This document shows positions 9,197 through 18,253 of a stretch of 59,021 bases of DNA, one piece after another. The DNA comes from an uncultured Candidatus Thioglobus sp. (GTDB taxonomy: Bacteria; Pseudomonadota; Gammaproteobacteria; PS1; Thioglobaceae): the NCBI GenBank assembly GCA_910595805.1, contig CAJVCK010000006.1:1-59021 (forward strand), written 5' to 3'. Numbering within the stretch: the first letter of the stretch is position 1; each line of letters begins with the position of its first letter. A model generated the notes under the pieces. The model searched no databases. It saw only the letters and a list, made by a program, of their open reading frames with translations, and was not told the DNA's origin. Made by a program: the position numbers and the translations under genes.

Positions 9197-9871
9197 ATGA
9201 TTAACTCACATGCACATTTAGATTTTGATGAAATGAATGCAATCGCTGAAAATGCGGTGGCTATTGTGCCAAGTATTGGTAAACAAAACTGGATCGATGT
9301 GCAAATGTATCCGTATTTTTCGCTAGGCATTCACCCGTGGTTGGTGGAATATCACACACAACAAGATCTAGACCATTTAGAGTATTTGATTAAGTGCAAT
9401 AACCCGATTGCTATCGGCGAATGCGGGCTCGATTATATTAAAGAAATCGACAAAAAAACTCAATTACACTTTTTTACTGCACAATTAACAATGGCACAAA
9501 AGTATGGATTACCCGTGGTGATTCATGCGGTCAAATCTACAGAAGATGTTATTTTTTTGTTGAAAAAATATTCCAAAGTTAAAGGAGAGATTCACGGCTT
9601 CTCTGGCAGTGAAGTTCAAGCTCAATTACTAACAAAAATGGGCTTTTACTTAGGTTTCGGCATGCAGATCACGAATCTAAAATCATCGAGACTCCGGCAA
9701 ATCGTTAAAAACTGCCCACTCGAATTTATTCTTATTGAAACTGACGATCATTCCAACCCTGATGATTTAATCTTAGTTGCACAAGAAATTGCTAAACTAA
9801 AACAAATATCACTAGAAGAAGTAGTGCAACAATGTGATAATAACGCAGTTAATCTATTTAATTTAAAATAG
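9197..9871 (+). CDS. TatD family metal-dependent hydrolase
   Basis: TIM-barrel amidohydrolase-like protein of 224 residues, somewhat shorter than the usual 255-265. Metal ligands are visible: His5 and His7 (HAH), Glu75 (GECGLDY), His110 (VVIHA), His133 (IHGFSG) and Asp183 (ETDDH). TatD proteins act as Mg-dependent 3'-5' nucleases or quality-control hydrolases. Several paralogues exist in most genomes, so TatD, YcfH and YjjV cannot be separated. The ribosome binding site is weak. A short hairpin follows the stop. Confidence 0.86.
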   Translation: MINSHAHLDFDEMNAIAENAVAIVPSIGKQNWIDVQMYPYFSLGIHPWLVEYHTQQDLDHLEYLIKCNNPIAIGECGLDYIKEIDKKTQLHFFTAQLTMAQKYGLPVVIHAVKSTEDVIFLLKKYSKVKGEIHGFSGSEVQAQLLTKMGFYLGFGMQITNLKSSRLRQIVKNCPLEFILIETDDHSNPDDLILVAQEIAKLKQISLEEVVQQCDNNAVNLFNLK

Positions 9872-9888
9872 CACTATACTCAGTTCAA

Positions 9889-9906
9889 CACCCCTCTTTA
9901 GGGGTG
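9889..9906. other. Short perfect inverted repeat between tatD-like and tcdA
   Basis: CACCCC and GGGGTG arms around a 6-nt loop TCTTTA, 17 nt after the tatD-like stop. No T-run follows, so it is a poor intrinsic terminator. A possible GTG start for tcdA lies inside the right arm and would be hidden when the stem forms, which favours the ATG 27 nt downstream. Confidence 0.6.
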
Positions 9907-9930
9907 AAAAAGGAAAAGACGAAGAAAGAA

Positions 9931-10668
9931 ATGGCTGGAAGTTGCGCACGTACTGAAATACTATTAGGCCAACAAGGCTTGGCACGTTTAGCCGAATCTC
10001 ACGTTTTAATCGCTGGCCTTGGTGGTGTAGGTGGCGCTTGTGCAGAAGCACTATGTCGTGCGGGTATAGGCACGCTCACCTTAGTTGATTTTGATACAGT
10101 TGAAAAAACTGATCTAAATCGACAATTAATCGCGCTTCACTCAACGCTGAATTTGCCAAAAGTTGAGGTATTGACTGATCGGTTGCACGATATCAATCCT
10201 GACACTGTTATTATCAAGCGCAACGAATTTATCAATCGAGAAAAGGCTGAGGCTATTGCTATTGAGGATGAACTTGATTTTGTCGCTGATTGTATTGATG
10301 CGATTGCTTATAAAACGGTACTTATTGACAGTTGTAATAAATCTGGAAAACCGATTATTTCTAGCATGGGTGCTGGCGGCAGACTGGATCCAACTCAAGT
10401 AAAAATATCACGCATGGACAAAACTGAAAATTGTGCTTTAGCACGTGAAATGCGTAAGCAGCTCAGGCGTATTCGAGCATCGCTCAAATTTCCTGTGGTG
10501 CACTCCACTGAGGTGCAAATCAAAGCATTGCCTCACCAAGAAGTAATAGCAACTGATACTTCGCCTGCTGGCAGACCAAGAGCTGTCAATGGTGCAATCT
10601 CTTATATGCCTAATATCTTTGGGCTAATGATGGCCGGACATATTATTCAAACTCTATTAAAATCTTAA
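9931..10668 (+). CDS. tcdA: tRNA threonylcarbamoyladenosine dehydratase TcdA (CsdL)
   Basis: E1-like ThiF/MoeB-fold enzyme that cyclises t6A37 of tRNA to ct6A using ATP. The nucleotide loop GLGGVGGACAEAL begins about 28 residues after this start; DFDTVEKTDLNRQL, CIDAIAYKTVLI and MGAGGRLDPTQV follow in TcdA order. An in-frame GTG at 9904 would add 9 lysine-rich residues, but it lies in a hairpin stem and the added residues have no counterpart in the family, so ATG is preferred. tsaD, needed for the t6A substrate, is at about 48 kb. Confidence 0.88.
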   Translation: MAGSCARTEILLGQQGLARLAESHVLIAGLGGVGGACAEALCRAGIGTLTLVDFDTVEKTDLNRQLIALHSTLNLPKVEVLTDRLHDINPDTVIIKRNEFINREKAEAIAIEDELDFVADCIDAIAYKTVLIDSCNKSGKPIISSMGAGGRLDPTQVKISRMDKTENCALAREMRKQLRRIRASLKFPVVHSTEVQIKALPHQEVIATDTSPAGRPRAVNGAISYMPNIFGLMMAGHIIQTLLKS

Positions 10669-10690
10669 TAAATTACTCAAGGAAAAGATC

Positions 10691-11242
10691 ATGGTTAGTA
10701 CCGAGACTCCAGTTTGTGACTTTAACACGCCAGCAATTGATTTCAATCTAAAAGGTGTTGATGGACAAATACACACACTAGAAAGTTGCCAAGGTAAAAA
10801 CGGCTTATTGGTTATGTTTATTTGCAATCATTGCCCATATGTTAAAGCTATTATTGATCGCATTATTCGAGATACCAAAGATCTTAAAGCTATGGGGCTT
10901 AATACCGTAGCGATTATGTCTAATAATCCAGATGAATACGAAGCAGATTCTTTTGAAAATATGCAAAAAATTGCTAAAGAGATGGATTTTCCGTTTCCCT
11001 ATTTAATCGATGAAACACAAGAAGTGGCGAAAGCCTATGGTGCTGTTTGTACGCCTGATTTTTTTGGCTATAATGCCAATTTAGAATTACAATATCGCGG
11101 CCGACTTGATGCATCACGCAAAGAATCTGCAGCAGCAGATGTAAAACGTGATTTGTTCGAAGCCATGAGCCAAGTGGCCACAACCAGTCAAGGCCCTAAG
11201 GATCAAATTCCATCAATGGGCTGTTCAATCAAGTGGTACTAA
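10691..11242 (+). CDS. Thioredoxin-fold protein, AhpC/TSA-like
   Basis: 183-residue cytosolic protein with a redoxin domain. The conserved part includes FMFICNHCPYVKA (here VMFICNHCPYVKA) with a CxxC pair, NNPDEY, and a cis-Pro region CTPDFFGY. It belongs to the widespread thioredoxin family with the NHCPYV signature, which lacks a settled function; peroxidase or thiol-reductase activity is possible. No signal peptide. It lies 22 nt after tcdA. Confidence 0.8.
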   Translation: MVSTETPVCDFNTPAIDFNLKGVDGQIHTLESCQGKNGLLVMFICNHCPYVKAIIDRIIRDTKDLKAMGLNTVAIMSNNPDEYEADSFENMQKIAKEMDFPFPYLIDETQEVAKAYGAVCTPDFFGYNANLELQYRGRLDASRKESAAADVKRDLFEAMSQVATTSQGPKDQIPSMGCSIKWY

Positions 11243-11282
11243 CTGATTTATATAATAAAAAACTAATATAAGTCAGTTAGCG

Positions 11283-11288
11283 TATAAT
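11283..11288 (+). promoter_or_regulatory. Candidate -10 element for deaD
   Basis: TATAAT 28 nt before the deaD ATG, inside GCGTATAATTGCGG. No convincing -35 is seen at normal spacing. Confidence 0.35.
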
Positions 11289-11316
11289 TGCGGTCTTTGT
11301 CTGCGACTAAAAGACC

Positions 11317-13173
11317 ATGTCTGAAAATAAAACCGATAACAAACCTGATAACAAACCTCAGGCCAAATTTAGTGATTTTGGCCTATCTGATTCAATCATA
11401 AAAGTATTAGATTCTATCGGTTATGAAACGCCATCACCCATTCAAGAGCAATGTATCACTCACCTGCTAAAAGGTGAAGATATTATTGGCCAAGCGCAAA
11501 CAGGTACCGGTAAGACGGCGGCTTTTGCTCTACCTTTGCTAGACAATATTGACCTTAGCTTGAACGCGCCTCAATTACTCATTCTAGCACCAACGCGCGA
11601 ATTAGCCATTCAAGTGTCAGAAGCTGTGCAGGTTTATGCACGTGGTCTAAAAGGTTTTCACGTATTGCCAATTTATGGTGGGCAATCATACGACATTCAA
11701 CTACGCCCATTAAAGCGAGGTGTGCACTGTGTTGTTGGCACACCAGGTCGAGTTATGGACCACATTAAAAAAGGCACTCTAAAACTCGATAAATTAAAAT
11801 CATTTGTCTTAGATGAAGCTGATGAAATGCTAAAAATGGGATTTATTGATGATATTAAATGGGTAATGGAGCGTATCCCTGAGCAACGTCAAATCGCGTT
11901 ATTTTCAGCTACTATGCCGAATGTTATCAAACGTGTTGCGGAACAGTTTTTAAACAAACCTAAATTAGTTAAAGTTAAAAATAAAACTGAAACAGCGCCC
12001 ACAATCAAACAAAAATATTGCCTGGTTGGTGGTCTAAGCCAAAAATTAGATGCACTCACTAGAATTTTAGAAGTGACCGAGTTTGACGCAATGATTATTT
12101 TTGCTAGAACCAAAACACTAACCGTTGAGCTGTCTGAAAAACTTTCTGCAAGAGGGTTTTCAGCAGAGGCCATTAATGGCGATATCCAGCAAAGCCAACG
12201 TGAGAAAATTATTAACAAATTTAAAAAAGGTGGTATTGATATCTTGATTGCCACTGATGTTGCTGCTCGTGGACTAGACGTTCCTCGTATTTCTCACGTG
12301 GTGAACTATGACATTCCTCAAGATGCAGAAACCTATGTGCACCGTATTGGTCGTACTGGTCGTGCTGGACGTGAAGGTGAAGCGATTTTATTTGTATCGC
12401 ATCGCGAGAGACGTATGCTCAACAATATTGAACGTGTCACACGTCAAAAAATTGAACCGCTTGAATTACCAACTGCAAAAATCATTAATGAAAAACGCGT
12501 CGATACATTCAAAAAGAAAATAACCGAGACCATTAGTAATCAAGATTTAAGTGTTTTTGAAAAATTGGTGACTGAGTTTCAAGAAGCTAACGAAGAAACT
12601 TCTCACCTTAAAGTGGCGGCAGCTTTGGCGCATATCGCTCAAGGCAATGAGCCGTTATTATTATCCGAAAAAGAACCTAGTTTTGGCAGAGATCAAAAAC
12701 CAGGTGAAGAAAAAGTTGTACCGGTAGAGGCGAGCCCTCTTAAAGATCATCCGCAAATACCGATGCGTCGCTACAAACTTGAAGTGGGCAATAATAACAA
12801 CATCAAGCCTGGAAACATCCTTGGCGCTATCGCTAACGAAGCAGATATGGATAGTGAATACATTGGCTCTATTCAGATCTTTGATAACTTCTCTACAGTA
12901 GACCTGCCTGATGAGATGCCAAAGGAAACCTTTGAAGTTCTGAAAAAAACGGTGGTTAATGGCAAACGCCTAAACATCATTGAGCTCACTGAGAAAAATA
13001 ACAAAGCAACTGTTGGCGGAAATAAGCCAGGAAAACGTAACTTTGGTCGCGGGAAATTTTCCAAAGGTGGTAAAAATGACAGACGTGGTGGTAAAGACTC
13101 TCGTGGTGGCGATAGAAGAGGCGGCGACCGAAACAGAAAGCCAAAATTCTCACGCTCTAAGCCTAAAAAATAA
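11317..13173 (+). CDS. deaD: DEAD-box RNA helicase DeaD/CsdA
   Basis: 618-residue ATP-dependent RNA helicase that unwinds structured RNA, in E. coli for ribosome assembly and mRNA decay in the cold. Walker A is AQTGTGKT at residues 60-67, motif II LDEADEMLKMGF near 166, SAT near 198, and HRIGRTGRAGREG near 343. After the two RecA lobes comes a DbpA-type RNA-binding domain (RRYKLEVGNNNNIKPGNILGA onward, about residues 486-560) and a highly basic Arg/Gly/Lys tail (RRGGKDSRGGDRRGGDRNRK). cspA follows, consistent with a cold-response neighbourhood. Confidence 0.95.
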   Translation: MSENKTDNKPDNKPQAKFSDFGLSDSIIKVLDSIGYETPSPIQEQCITHLLKGEDIIGQAQTGTGKTAAFALPLLDNIDLSLNAPQLLILAPTRELAIQVSEAVQVYARGLKGFHVLPIYGGQSYDIQLRPLKRGVHCVVGTPGRVMDHIKKGTLKLDKLKSFVLDEADEMLKMGFIDDIKWVMERIPEQRQIALFSATMPNVIKRVAEQFLNKPKLVKVKNKTETAPTIKQKYCLVGGLSQKLDALTRILEVTEFDAMIIFARTKTLTVELSEKLSARGFSAEAINGDIQQSQREKIINKFKKGGIDILIATDVAARGLDVPRISHVVNYDIPQDAETYVHRIGRTGRAGREGEAILFVSHRERRMLNNIERVTRQKIEPLELPTAKIINEKRVDTFKKKITETISNQDLSVFEKLVTEFQEANEETSHLKVAAALAHIAQGNEPLLLSEKEPSFGRDQKPGEEKVVPVEASPLKDHPQIPMRRYKLEVGNNNNIKPGNILGAIANEADMDSEYIGSIQIFDNFSTVDLPDEMPKETFEVLKKTVVNGKRLNIIELTEKNNKATVGGNKPGKRNFGRGKFSKGGKNDRRGGKDSRGGDRRGGDRNRKPKFSRSKPKK

Positions 13174-13207
13174 ATAGTCAAACCATTTACATTTAAAGTG
13201 GGTTAAA

Positions 13208-13258
13208 ATGGCAGGCGCTGGTAAAGAATACGGCTACTATTTATATTTTGTTGTTTGA
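13208..13258 (+). CDS. Possible 16-codon upstream reading frame in the cspA leader
   Basis: An ATG frame reading MAGAGKEYGYYLYFVV then TGA, between deaD and cspA, with a modest purine stretch (AAAGTGGG) about 8 nt before it. It ends at the left arm of a small hairpin (AACTT/AAGTT, 13258-13271). Nothing but position and reading frame supports it; it may be chance. Confidence 0.2.
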   Translation: MAGAGKEYGYYLYFVV

Positions 13259-13275
13259 ACTTTTTCAAGTTTCTC

Positions 13276-13319
13276 TAAGTTATAAAGGTGGTATGTTTTT
13301 TCGGTAATTTTTTAACTTA
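13276..13319 (+). promoter_or_regulatory. Possible RNA secondary structure in the cspA 5' leader
   Basis: TAAGTTA (13276-13282) can pair with TAACTTA (13313-13319), closing a 30-nt loop immediately before the cspA Shine-Dalgarno AGGAGA (13321-13326). Stem strength is low, as for elements that open or refold with temperature. Inference from complementarity only. Confidence 0.3.
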
Positions 13320-13330
13320 TAGGAGACATC

Positions 13331-13534
13331 ATGTCTACAACAGGAAAGGTCAAATGGTTTGACGCAAAAAAAGGTTTTGGTTTTATTGAGCAAGAAAGTG
13401 GTGACGATGTATTCGTTCACTTCCGTGCTATTCAAGGTGACGGTTACAAATCACTAGAAGAAGGTCAAGAAGTAGAATTCGACTTAGAAGATGGTGCTAA
13501 AGGTCCTCAAGCGGCTAATGTACAACCACAGTAA
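13331..13534 (+). CDS. cspA: Cold-shock domain protein (CspA family)
   Basis: 67-residue single cold-shock domain, an OB-fold RNA/ssDNA chaperone. RNP1 is KGFGFIE at residues 14-20 and RNP2 VFVHF at 27-31; [13 protein letters not shown] is the standard opening. A strong AGGAGA ribosome binding site sits 4 nt before the ATG. It has a 157-nt gap upstream and its own terminator, so it is probably monocistronic. Which csp paralogue it is cannot be told; it may be constitutive or cold-induced. Confidence 0.95.
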   Translation: MSTTGKVKWFDAKKGFGFIEQESGDDVFVHFRAIQGDGYKSLEEGQEVEFDLEDGAKGPQAANVQPQ

Positions 13535-13554
13535 TTTTTAATTAAATTATTGAT

Positions 13555-13583
13555 AAAAACCCAGTCTAATCACTGGGTTTTTT
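13555..13583 (+). terminator. Intrinsic terminator after cspA
   Basis: Stem AAAAACCCAGT/ACTGGGTTTTT with a 6-nt loop and T-run, 20 nt after the cspA stop. Confidence 0.9.
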
Positions 13584-13611
13584 ATTGCCTAAAATTCGTT
13601 AAAATAAGCTT

Positions 13612-15027
13612 ATGAAAACATTTTATTGGTACGACTATGAGACTTTTGGCATCAGCCCAAAAGTGGATCGAATATCACAATTTGCAGGTATTCGAACCGA
13701 TGAAAATCTTAATATATTAGATGAGCGCATGTTCTATTGTAAGCCAACGCATGATTGCCTACCTGCACCAGAAGCGTGTGCCATTACCGGTATTAGCCCA
13801 CAACTGTGCGAACAGAAAGGTGTAACTGAACATGAATTTATTAAAAAAATAAACAACGAATTCACCACGCCTGATACTTGTATTGTTGGTTACAACTCTA
13901 TTCGTTTTGATGATGAATTTACTCGCTACGCCCTATATCGTAACTTTATAGACCCTTACGCTTGGCATTGGAAAAACGGCAATACACGCTGGGATATTTT
14001 GGATGTGGTGCGTTTGTGCTATGCATTAAAAAAAGACACAAGCCTAAAGTGGGTACATAACGAAGAAGGTAAACCTATTTTTAAATTAGATCAACTTTCG
14101 CTGGCTAATGGCATTGAACACGCCAATGCGCACGATGCATTGGCCGATGTGCGTGCCACCATTGCGATTGCAAAAATCATTAAAGACACGCAACCACAAT
14201 TGTTTGATTATGCCTTTAGTTTGCGTGAAAAGAAAACAGTCGAAGGTAAGATAAAATTGTTTGAGCCAATGCTGCATACTTCTGGCATGTACCCTGCCAC
14301 ACTATCTTGTACGCGCTTGGCAGTCGCATTGGCTTATCACCCAGAATACAATGACCGAGCCATTGTATTTAACCTTGATCAAGATCCGTCTATATTTCTA
14401 GCAATGGATATTGAAGAATTAAAAACCCTAATGTTTACCAAACAGTCTGAATTACCAGAAGGGATTAAACGCTTAGATATTAAGGATTTGATTTTTAATA
14501 AAAGCCCAATGTTTGTACCCAATGTTTACAAACTCGACCCTAAAGTTGTGGCGCAACTGCAAATTGATATGGATACTTGTATGCAACGTTTGTCTTTTAT
14601 TAAGGACAACAAAACTGCAATTAGTAAAATCGCTCAAGATCTTTATAAGAACGATCGAGACTACGCCGACACTAATGATGTTGATCAATCTTTATACGGT
14701 GGCTTTATAGACAATGTTGACAAGCGTATTGGTGATCAAATACAAATGTTGGGCATGGATGAATTAAAAGATTTTCACCCTAAGTTTAAAGATGAAAAAC
14801 TCAGTATTTTGCTAATGCATTTTAAAGCTAGAAATTACCCTGAAACACTTAGTGAAGCTGAAGCTGAAGACTGGTTTGAAACTGTACAAGGCAGAGTGCA
14901 AGCTGGTGAAAATGGTTATTTAAATATTGATGAGTACTTTGAGCGTATTAACACTATGCGTCAGCAACACCCCCACAAAGAAAAACTCTGGCAACAACTA
15001 GAAGCTTATGGTGAATCTTTCTTCTAA
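13612..15027 (+). CDS. sbcB: Exodeoxyribonuclease I
   Basis: 471-residue 3'-5' single-strand DNA exonuclease (E. coli ExoI has 475). The DEDD nuclease centre starts with D8-Y-E10 in WYDYETFG; GYNSIRFDDEF and HDALADVRATI supply the later acidic residues. The C-terminal ExoI-specific SH3-like and helical domains are present to the end (HPHKEKLWQQL). It acts in mismatch repair and recombination clean-up. It is followed by a 95-bp gap holding the nth promoter. Confidence 0.96.
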   Translation: MKTFYWYDYETFGISPKVDRISQFAGIRTDENLNILDERMFYCKPTHDCLPAPEACAITGISPQLCEQKGVTEHEFIKKINNEFTTPDTCIVGYNSIRFDDEFTRYALYRNFIDPYAWHWKNGNTRWDILDVVRLCYALKKDTSLKWVHNEEGKPIFKLDQLSLANGIEHANAHDALADVRATIAIAKIIKDTQPQLFDYAFSLREKKTVEGKIKLFEPMLHTSGMYPATLSCTRLAVALAYHPEYNDRAIVFNLDQDPSIFLAMDIEELKTLMFTKQSELPEGIKRLDIKDLIFNKSPMFVPNVYKLDPKVVAQLQIDMDTCMQRLSFIKDNKTAISKIAQDLYKNDRDYADTNDVDQSLYGGFIDNVDKRIGDQIQMLGMDELKDFHPKFKDEKLSILLMHFKARNYPETLSEAEAEDWFETVQGRVQAGENGYLNIDEYFERINTMRQQHPHKEKLWQQLEAYGESFF

Positions 15028-15058
15028 CATTATCAGCATTTATAGCAAATAGGTCATT

Positions 15059-15087
15059 TTGCAGTCATGAAAAATATCTGGTATAAT
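15059..15087 (+). promoter_or_regulatory. Sigma-70-type promoter for nth
   Basis: TTGCAG (15059-15064), 17-bp spacer, perfect TATAAT (15082-15087), about 35 nt before the nth start. This is the best-formed promoter I found in the window. Confidence 0.65.
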
Positions 15088-15122
15088 TTTCGTTCCTTTA
15101 AGAAAACAATAGAAAGAAAGAA

Positions 15123-15755
15123 ATGAACGCAGAAACTCGTTTTGAAATGTTTGAAAGATTGTTGAAAAAGATACCTAATCCAACAACAGAATTAAACTAT
15201 TCCACCCCATTTGAACTACTAGTCGCCGTCACTTTATCAGCACAGGCAACAGATAAAAGCGTCAATAAAGTAACGGATAAATTATTCCCAATTGCTAACA
15301 CGCCTGAGGCAATTTTTGAATTGGGTGAAGACACGCTCAGGAATACAATTAAGACGATTGGTTTATTCAATTCAAAAGCCAAGCACATCATTCAGGCTTG
15401 TAAGATTTTGATTGAAAAGTACGACTCAAGTGTACCAGAGACTCGTAAAGAGTTAGAAGCCCTACCAGGTGTTGGTCGTAAAACTGCGAATGTCGTTTTA
15501 AACACGGCTTTTGGCCACCCGACGATTGCCGTTGACACGCACATCTACCGTGTGGCTAATCGTACAGCAATTGCCAGTGGCAAGACTGTGCTAGAAGTTG
15601 AAAAGAAGTTGGTTAAATTCATCCCTGATGAATTTAGAGTGCCTGCACACCACCTAATGATCCTTCATGGTCGCTACACTTGCAAGGCACGTTCACCACT
15701 ATGTCCTGATTGTATCTTATTAGATCTTTGTGAATACGAAGAAAAAAATCTATAG
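15123..15755 (+). CDS. nth: Endonuclease III
   Basis: DNA glycosylase/AP lyase for oxidised pyrimidines in base-excision repair. Helix-hairpin-helix LPGVGRKTANVVL contains catalytic Lys120, and Asp138 lies in AVDTHIYRV; both positions equal the E. coli numbering. The [4Fe-4S] ligands Cys187, Cys194, Cys197 and Cys203 are all present. Length 210 is normal. The downstream DUF1841 gene begins 24 nt later, so a small operon is likely. Confidence 0.97.
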   Translation: MNAETRFEMFERLLKKIPNPTTELNYSTPFELLVAVTLSAQATDKSVNKVTDKLFPIANTPEAIFELGEDTLRNTIKTIGLFNSKAKHIIQACKILIEKYDSSVPETRKELEALPGVGRKTANVVLNTAFGHPTIAVDTHIYRVANRTAIASGKTVLEVEKKLVKFIPDEFRVPAHHLMILHGRYTCKARSPLCPDCILLDLCEYEEKNL

Positions 15756-15779
15756 TCACTTAGCTTTATAATAGAGCCC

Positions 15780-16202
15780 ATGCTCTACACTCAAGATAGA
15801 ACGCAACAGCGTCAATTCCTTGCCAATGCTTGGCAAAAATTTCTAGATAAAAAGGCACTCGACCCACTCGAGGATCAGCTCACTCAAGTAATTGAGATGC
15901 ATCCAGAGTATCACAAACTCATCAGTAATATTGAGTCTGATTTCTTTCCCGAAAGCGGTGAAGTTAACCCTTTTCTACATATCAACCTACATTTATCGTT
16001 AAGAGAGCAACTATCGATTAATCAGCCACAAGGTATCAACGAATATTATCAAAAAATACTAGAGAAAGTTAAAGATCCACACGAGGTTGAACATCTGATG
16101 ATGGATTGTATTGCACAGATGATTTTTTCATCACAAAAAAATAACATGCCCATGGATCATCAAGCCTATATTCGCTGCTTGGAAGTACAATCTAGAACTT
16201 AA
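15780..16202 (+). CDS. DUF1841 family protein
   Basis: 140-residue cytosolic protein with no known function. Recognised by the family pattern: an early QFLANAWQKF, then HPEYH, the NPFLHINLHLSLREQ block, and HLMMDCIAQMIF near the end. Histidines in HPEYH, FLHINLHL and HEVEHLMMD-like positions are well conserved in relatives and might bind a metal, but that is a guess. Proteobacterial DUF1841 genes often sit beside nth, as here. Confidence 0.82.
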   Translation: MLYTQDRTQQRQFLANAWQKFLDKKALDPLEDQLTQVIEMHPEYHKLISNIESDFFPESGEVNPFLHINLHLSLREQLSINQPQGINEYYQKILEKVKDPHEVEHLMMDCIAQMIFSSQKNNMPMDHQAYIRCLEVQSRT

Positions 16203-16207
16203 ATTTA

Positions 16208-17047
16208 ATGTCAATTGACGCGCTCATTAAACAACACCTTGACTTAAGCGTTATTAGCAAACAATCAGTAAGCACAGGTTTATTTTCTGCTGATCAGGCT
16301 CTATTATCTGATGGCAATACTGTCTTTATTAAATATCAATCAAACCCTAGCCAACAATTAATTAATGAAGGCAGGGAATTAGCTTTATTAGGAAGAACCA
16401 TTCACACGCCAACAGTGCTAGGTAGTTGTGAGTATTGCTTAATATTGGAATGGGTTGATATTCAACCCAACCCAAATATGCAATCACAAATGGGGCAAGC
16501 GCTTGCTACTCTTCATCAAAATACCAGTGATTACTTTGGATTTGAGTTTGATAATAAAATTGGAAAAACTCCTCAAATCAACGGTGTTGGTCAAAATATT
16601 GACAATTGGGCTGATTTTTATTGGGAGTATCGACTGCTATACCAAATAACTTTGGCGCACCAAAATACTTTACTCAGTCCAACCGATTATCAACAACTCC
16701 TTCAAGTTAAAAACACCTTACCAAACTTATTAGACAACACAATCAAGCCTTCATTGCTTCATGGCGATTTATGGTCTGGCAATGCACTAAGTGGAAGGTA
16801 TCATCCTTATTTTATTGATACTGCCAGTTATTATGGACATCGAGAAGTCGATTTTGCGCTGACATTTATGTTTGGTGGGTTTGGTGATGATTTTTATCAA
16901 AGTTATAATAAAACTTATCCGCTAGATAGTGGTTTTGCTGAAAGAAAACCACTCTATATGCTTTATCACTATCTGAATCATTTGAATATTTTTGGTGGTG
17001 GCTACCATGCCAGCACTATGAACTGCGTTAGTCAGCTATTAGACTAA
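16208..17047 (+). CDS. Fructosamine kinase family protein
   Basis: 279-residue kinase-fold protein of the fructosamine/ketosamine-3-kinase (YniA) family, which phosphorylates sugar adducts on protein amines and so lets them break down. The catalytic loop is LLHGDLWSGNAL with FIDTASYYGHREVDFALT as the metal-binding segment; EGRELALL contains the likely ATP-site Glu. It starts 5 nt after the DUF1841 stop. Its end overlaps convergent hisH by 4 nt. The physiological substrate in bacteria is not settled. Confidence 0.87.
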   Translation: MSIDALIKQHLDLSVISKQSVSTGLFSADQALLSDGNTVFIKYQSNPSQQLINEGRELALLGRTIHTPTVLGSCEYCLILEWVDIQPNPNMQSQMGQALATLHQNTSDYFGFEFDNKIGKTPQINGVGQNIDNWADFYWEYRLLYQITLAHQNTLLSPTDYQQLLQVKNTLPNLLDNTIKPSLLHGDLWSGNALSGRYHPYFIDTASYYGHREVDFALTFMFGGFGDDFYQSYNKTYPLDSGFAERKPLYMLYHYLNHLNIFGGGYHASTMNCVSQLLD

Positions 17048-17658
17048 GTTTTCCAATTCACAAAATTGGTTAATAACTGTAAACCATCGTGCTGTGATTT
17101 TTCCGGGTGGAATTGTACTGCAAACATATTATCTTGCGCAATTGCACAGGTAAAGTCAACACCATAATCAGTCGACCCAGCTACAACAGAGTGATCGGCT
17201 TCTTTTACATAATAACTGTGTACACTATAAAAACGTGCATTGTCATCAATATTGTGCCAAAGTGGATGCTCTATTTCTTGTTTTACGGTATTCCACCCCA
17301 TATGTGGGATTTTAAGATCACTTTTCTCAAATTTAACCACATCTCCTGGGATTATTGACAACCCATTAGTGCCACCATTTTCTTGTGAATGATCAAATAA
17401 AAGTTGTAGTCCTAAGCAAATACCCAAAAAAGGTTTTTCTTGTGCGGCTTGTTTAATGACATCAACCAAGCCATGTTCATTCAATGCCTGCATACACGCG
17501 CCCATCGCTCCCTGACCAGGAAATACAACACGATCAGCTTCGCTAATTAGCGTTGCATCATCAGTAAGAAAGACTTGATCATTAGGTGCAACGTGTTCAA
17601 TGGCTTTTTGCACTGAACGCACGTTACCCATGCCATAGTCAACAATGGCTATGGCCAT
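17044..17658 (-). CDS. hisH: Imidazole glycerol phosphate synthase, glutaminase subunit
   Basis: Supplies ammonia to HisF in histidine synthesis. Catalytic Cys81 in LGICLGLQ, and the His/Glu pair in QFHPEKS near residue 185, complete the triad; FPGQGAMGACM forms the oxyanion strand. 204 residues, normal. It follows hisB by 3 nt. hisF is not in the window and hisA lies about 28 kb away, so the histidine pathway is split over several loci. Confidence 0.95.
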   Translation of the reverse strand: MAIAIVDYGMGNVRSVQKAIEHVAPNDQVFLTDDATLISEADRVVFPGQGAMGACMQALNEHGLVDVIKQAAQEKPFLGICLGLQLLFDHSQENGGTNGLSIIPGDVVKFEKSDLKIPHMGWNTVKQEIEHPLWHNIDDNARFYSVHSYYVKEADHSVVAGSTDYGVDFTCAIAQDNMFAVQFHPEKSQHDGLQLLTNFVNWKT

Positions 17659-17661
17659 AAT

Positions 17662-18243
17662 TTATAAGCTACCTTTGGTCGATGGGATGACGCCAGCTTG
17701 ACGTTCATCTGGTGTGACTGCCATGCGCAACGCCCTACCGAAAGCCTTAAAGATGGTCTCAGCTTGGTGGTGAGAATTTACCCCCTTAAGGTTATCAATG
17801 TGCAAGCTAATCAAGGCGTGATTAACAAACCCTTGGAAGAATTCAGAAATTAAATCCACATCAAAGGTGCCAATCATTGCGCGTGTAAAGTTAACATTAA
17901 GCTCTAAGCCAGGACGACCAGATAGATCTAACACGACACGTGACAAAGCCTCGTCTAATGGTACATATGAATGTCCATAACGGGTAAATCCTGCTTTATC
18001 GCCGACTGCTTGTGCAAATGCCTGACCTAAAGTAATGCCGATATCCTCAACACTGTGGTGATCATCAATTTCAGTATCACCATCACATTTAATATTTAAA
18101 TCCATTAAACCATGACGAGCAATTTGATCCAACATGTGGTCTAAAAAAGGTACACCGGTATCAATATTTGCCTGACCAGTGCCATACAAATTAAGTTCAA
18201 CATCAATGTCTGTTTCGTTGGTTTTTCTTGATACTTTAATCAT
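17662..18243 (-). CDS. hisB: Imidazoleglycerol-phosphate dehydratase
   Basis: Manganese enzyme dehydrating imidazoleglycerol phosphate. At 193 residues it is the monofunctional form, without the N-terminal phosphatase of E. coli HisB. Metal-binding His/Glu clusters are visible in [24 protein letters not shown] and [14 protein letters not shown]. It lies between asd and hisH on the same strand with gaps of 10 and 3 nt, so cotranscription is likely. Confidence 0.96.
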   Translation of the reverse strand: MIKVSRKTNETDIDVELNLYGTGQANIDTGVPFLDHMLDQIARHGLMDLNIKCDGDTEIDDHHSVEDIGITLGQAFAQAVGDKAGFTRYGHSYVPLDEALSRVVLDLSGRPGLELNVNFTRAMIGTFDVDLISEFFQGFVNHALISLHIDNLKGVNSHHQAETIFKAFGRALRMAVTPDERQAGVIPSTKGSL

Positions 18244-18253
18244 ATTTTATTTT

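Noticed and set aside
12873..13181. Minus-strand proline/arginine-rich frame opposite the deaD tail
   Set aside because: It is the complement of the Gly/Arg/Lys codons of deaD and has no start signal.
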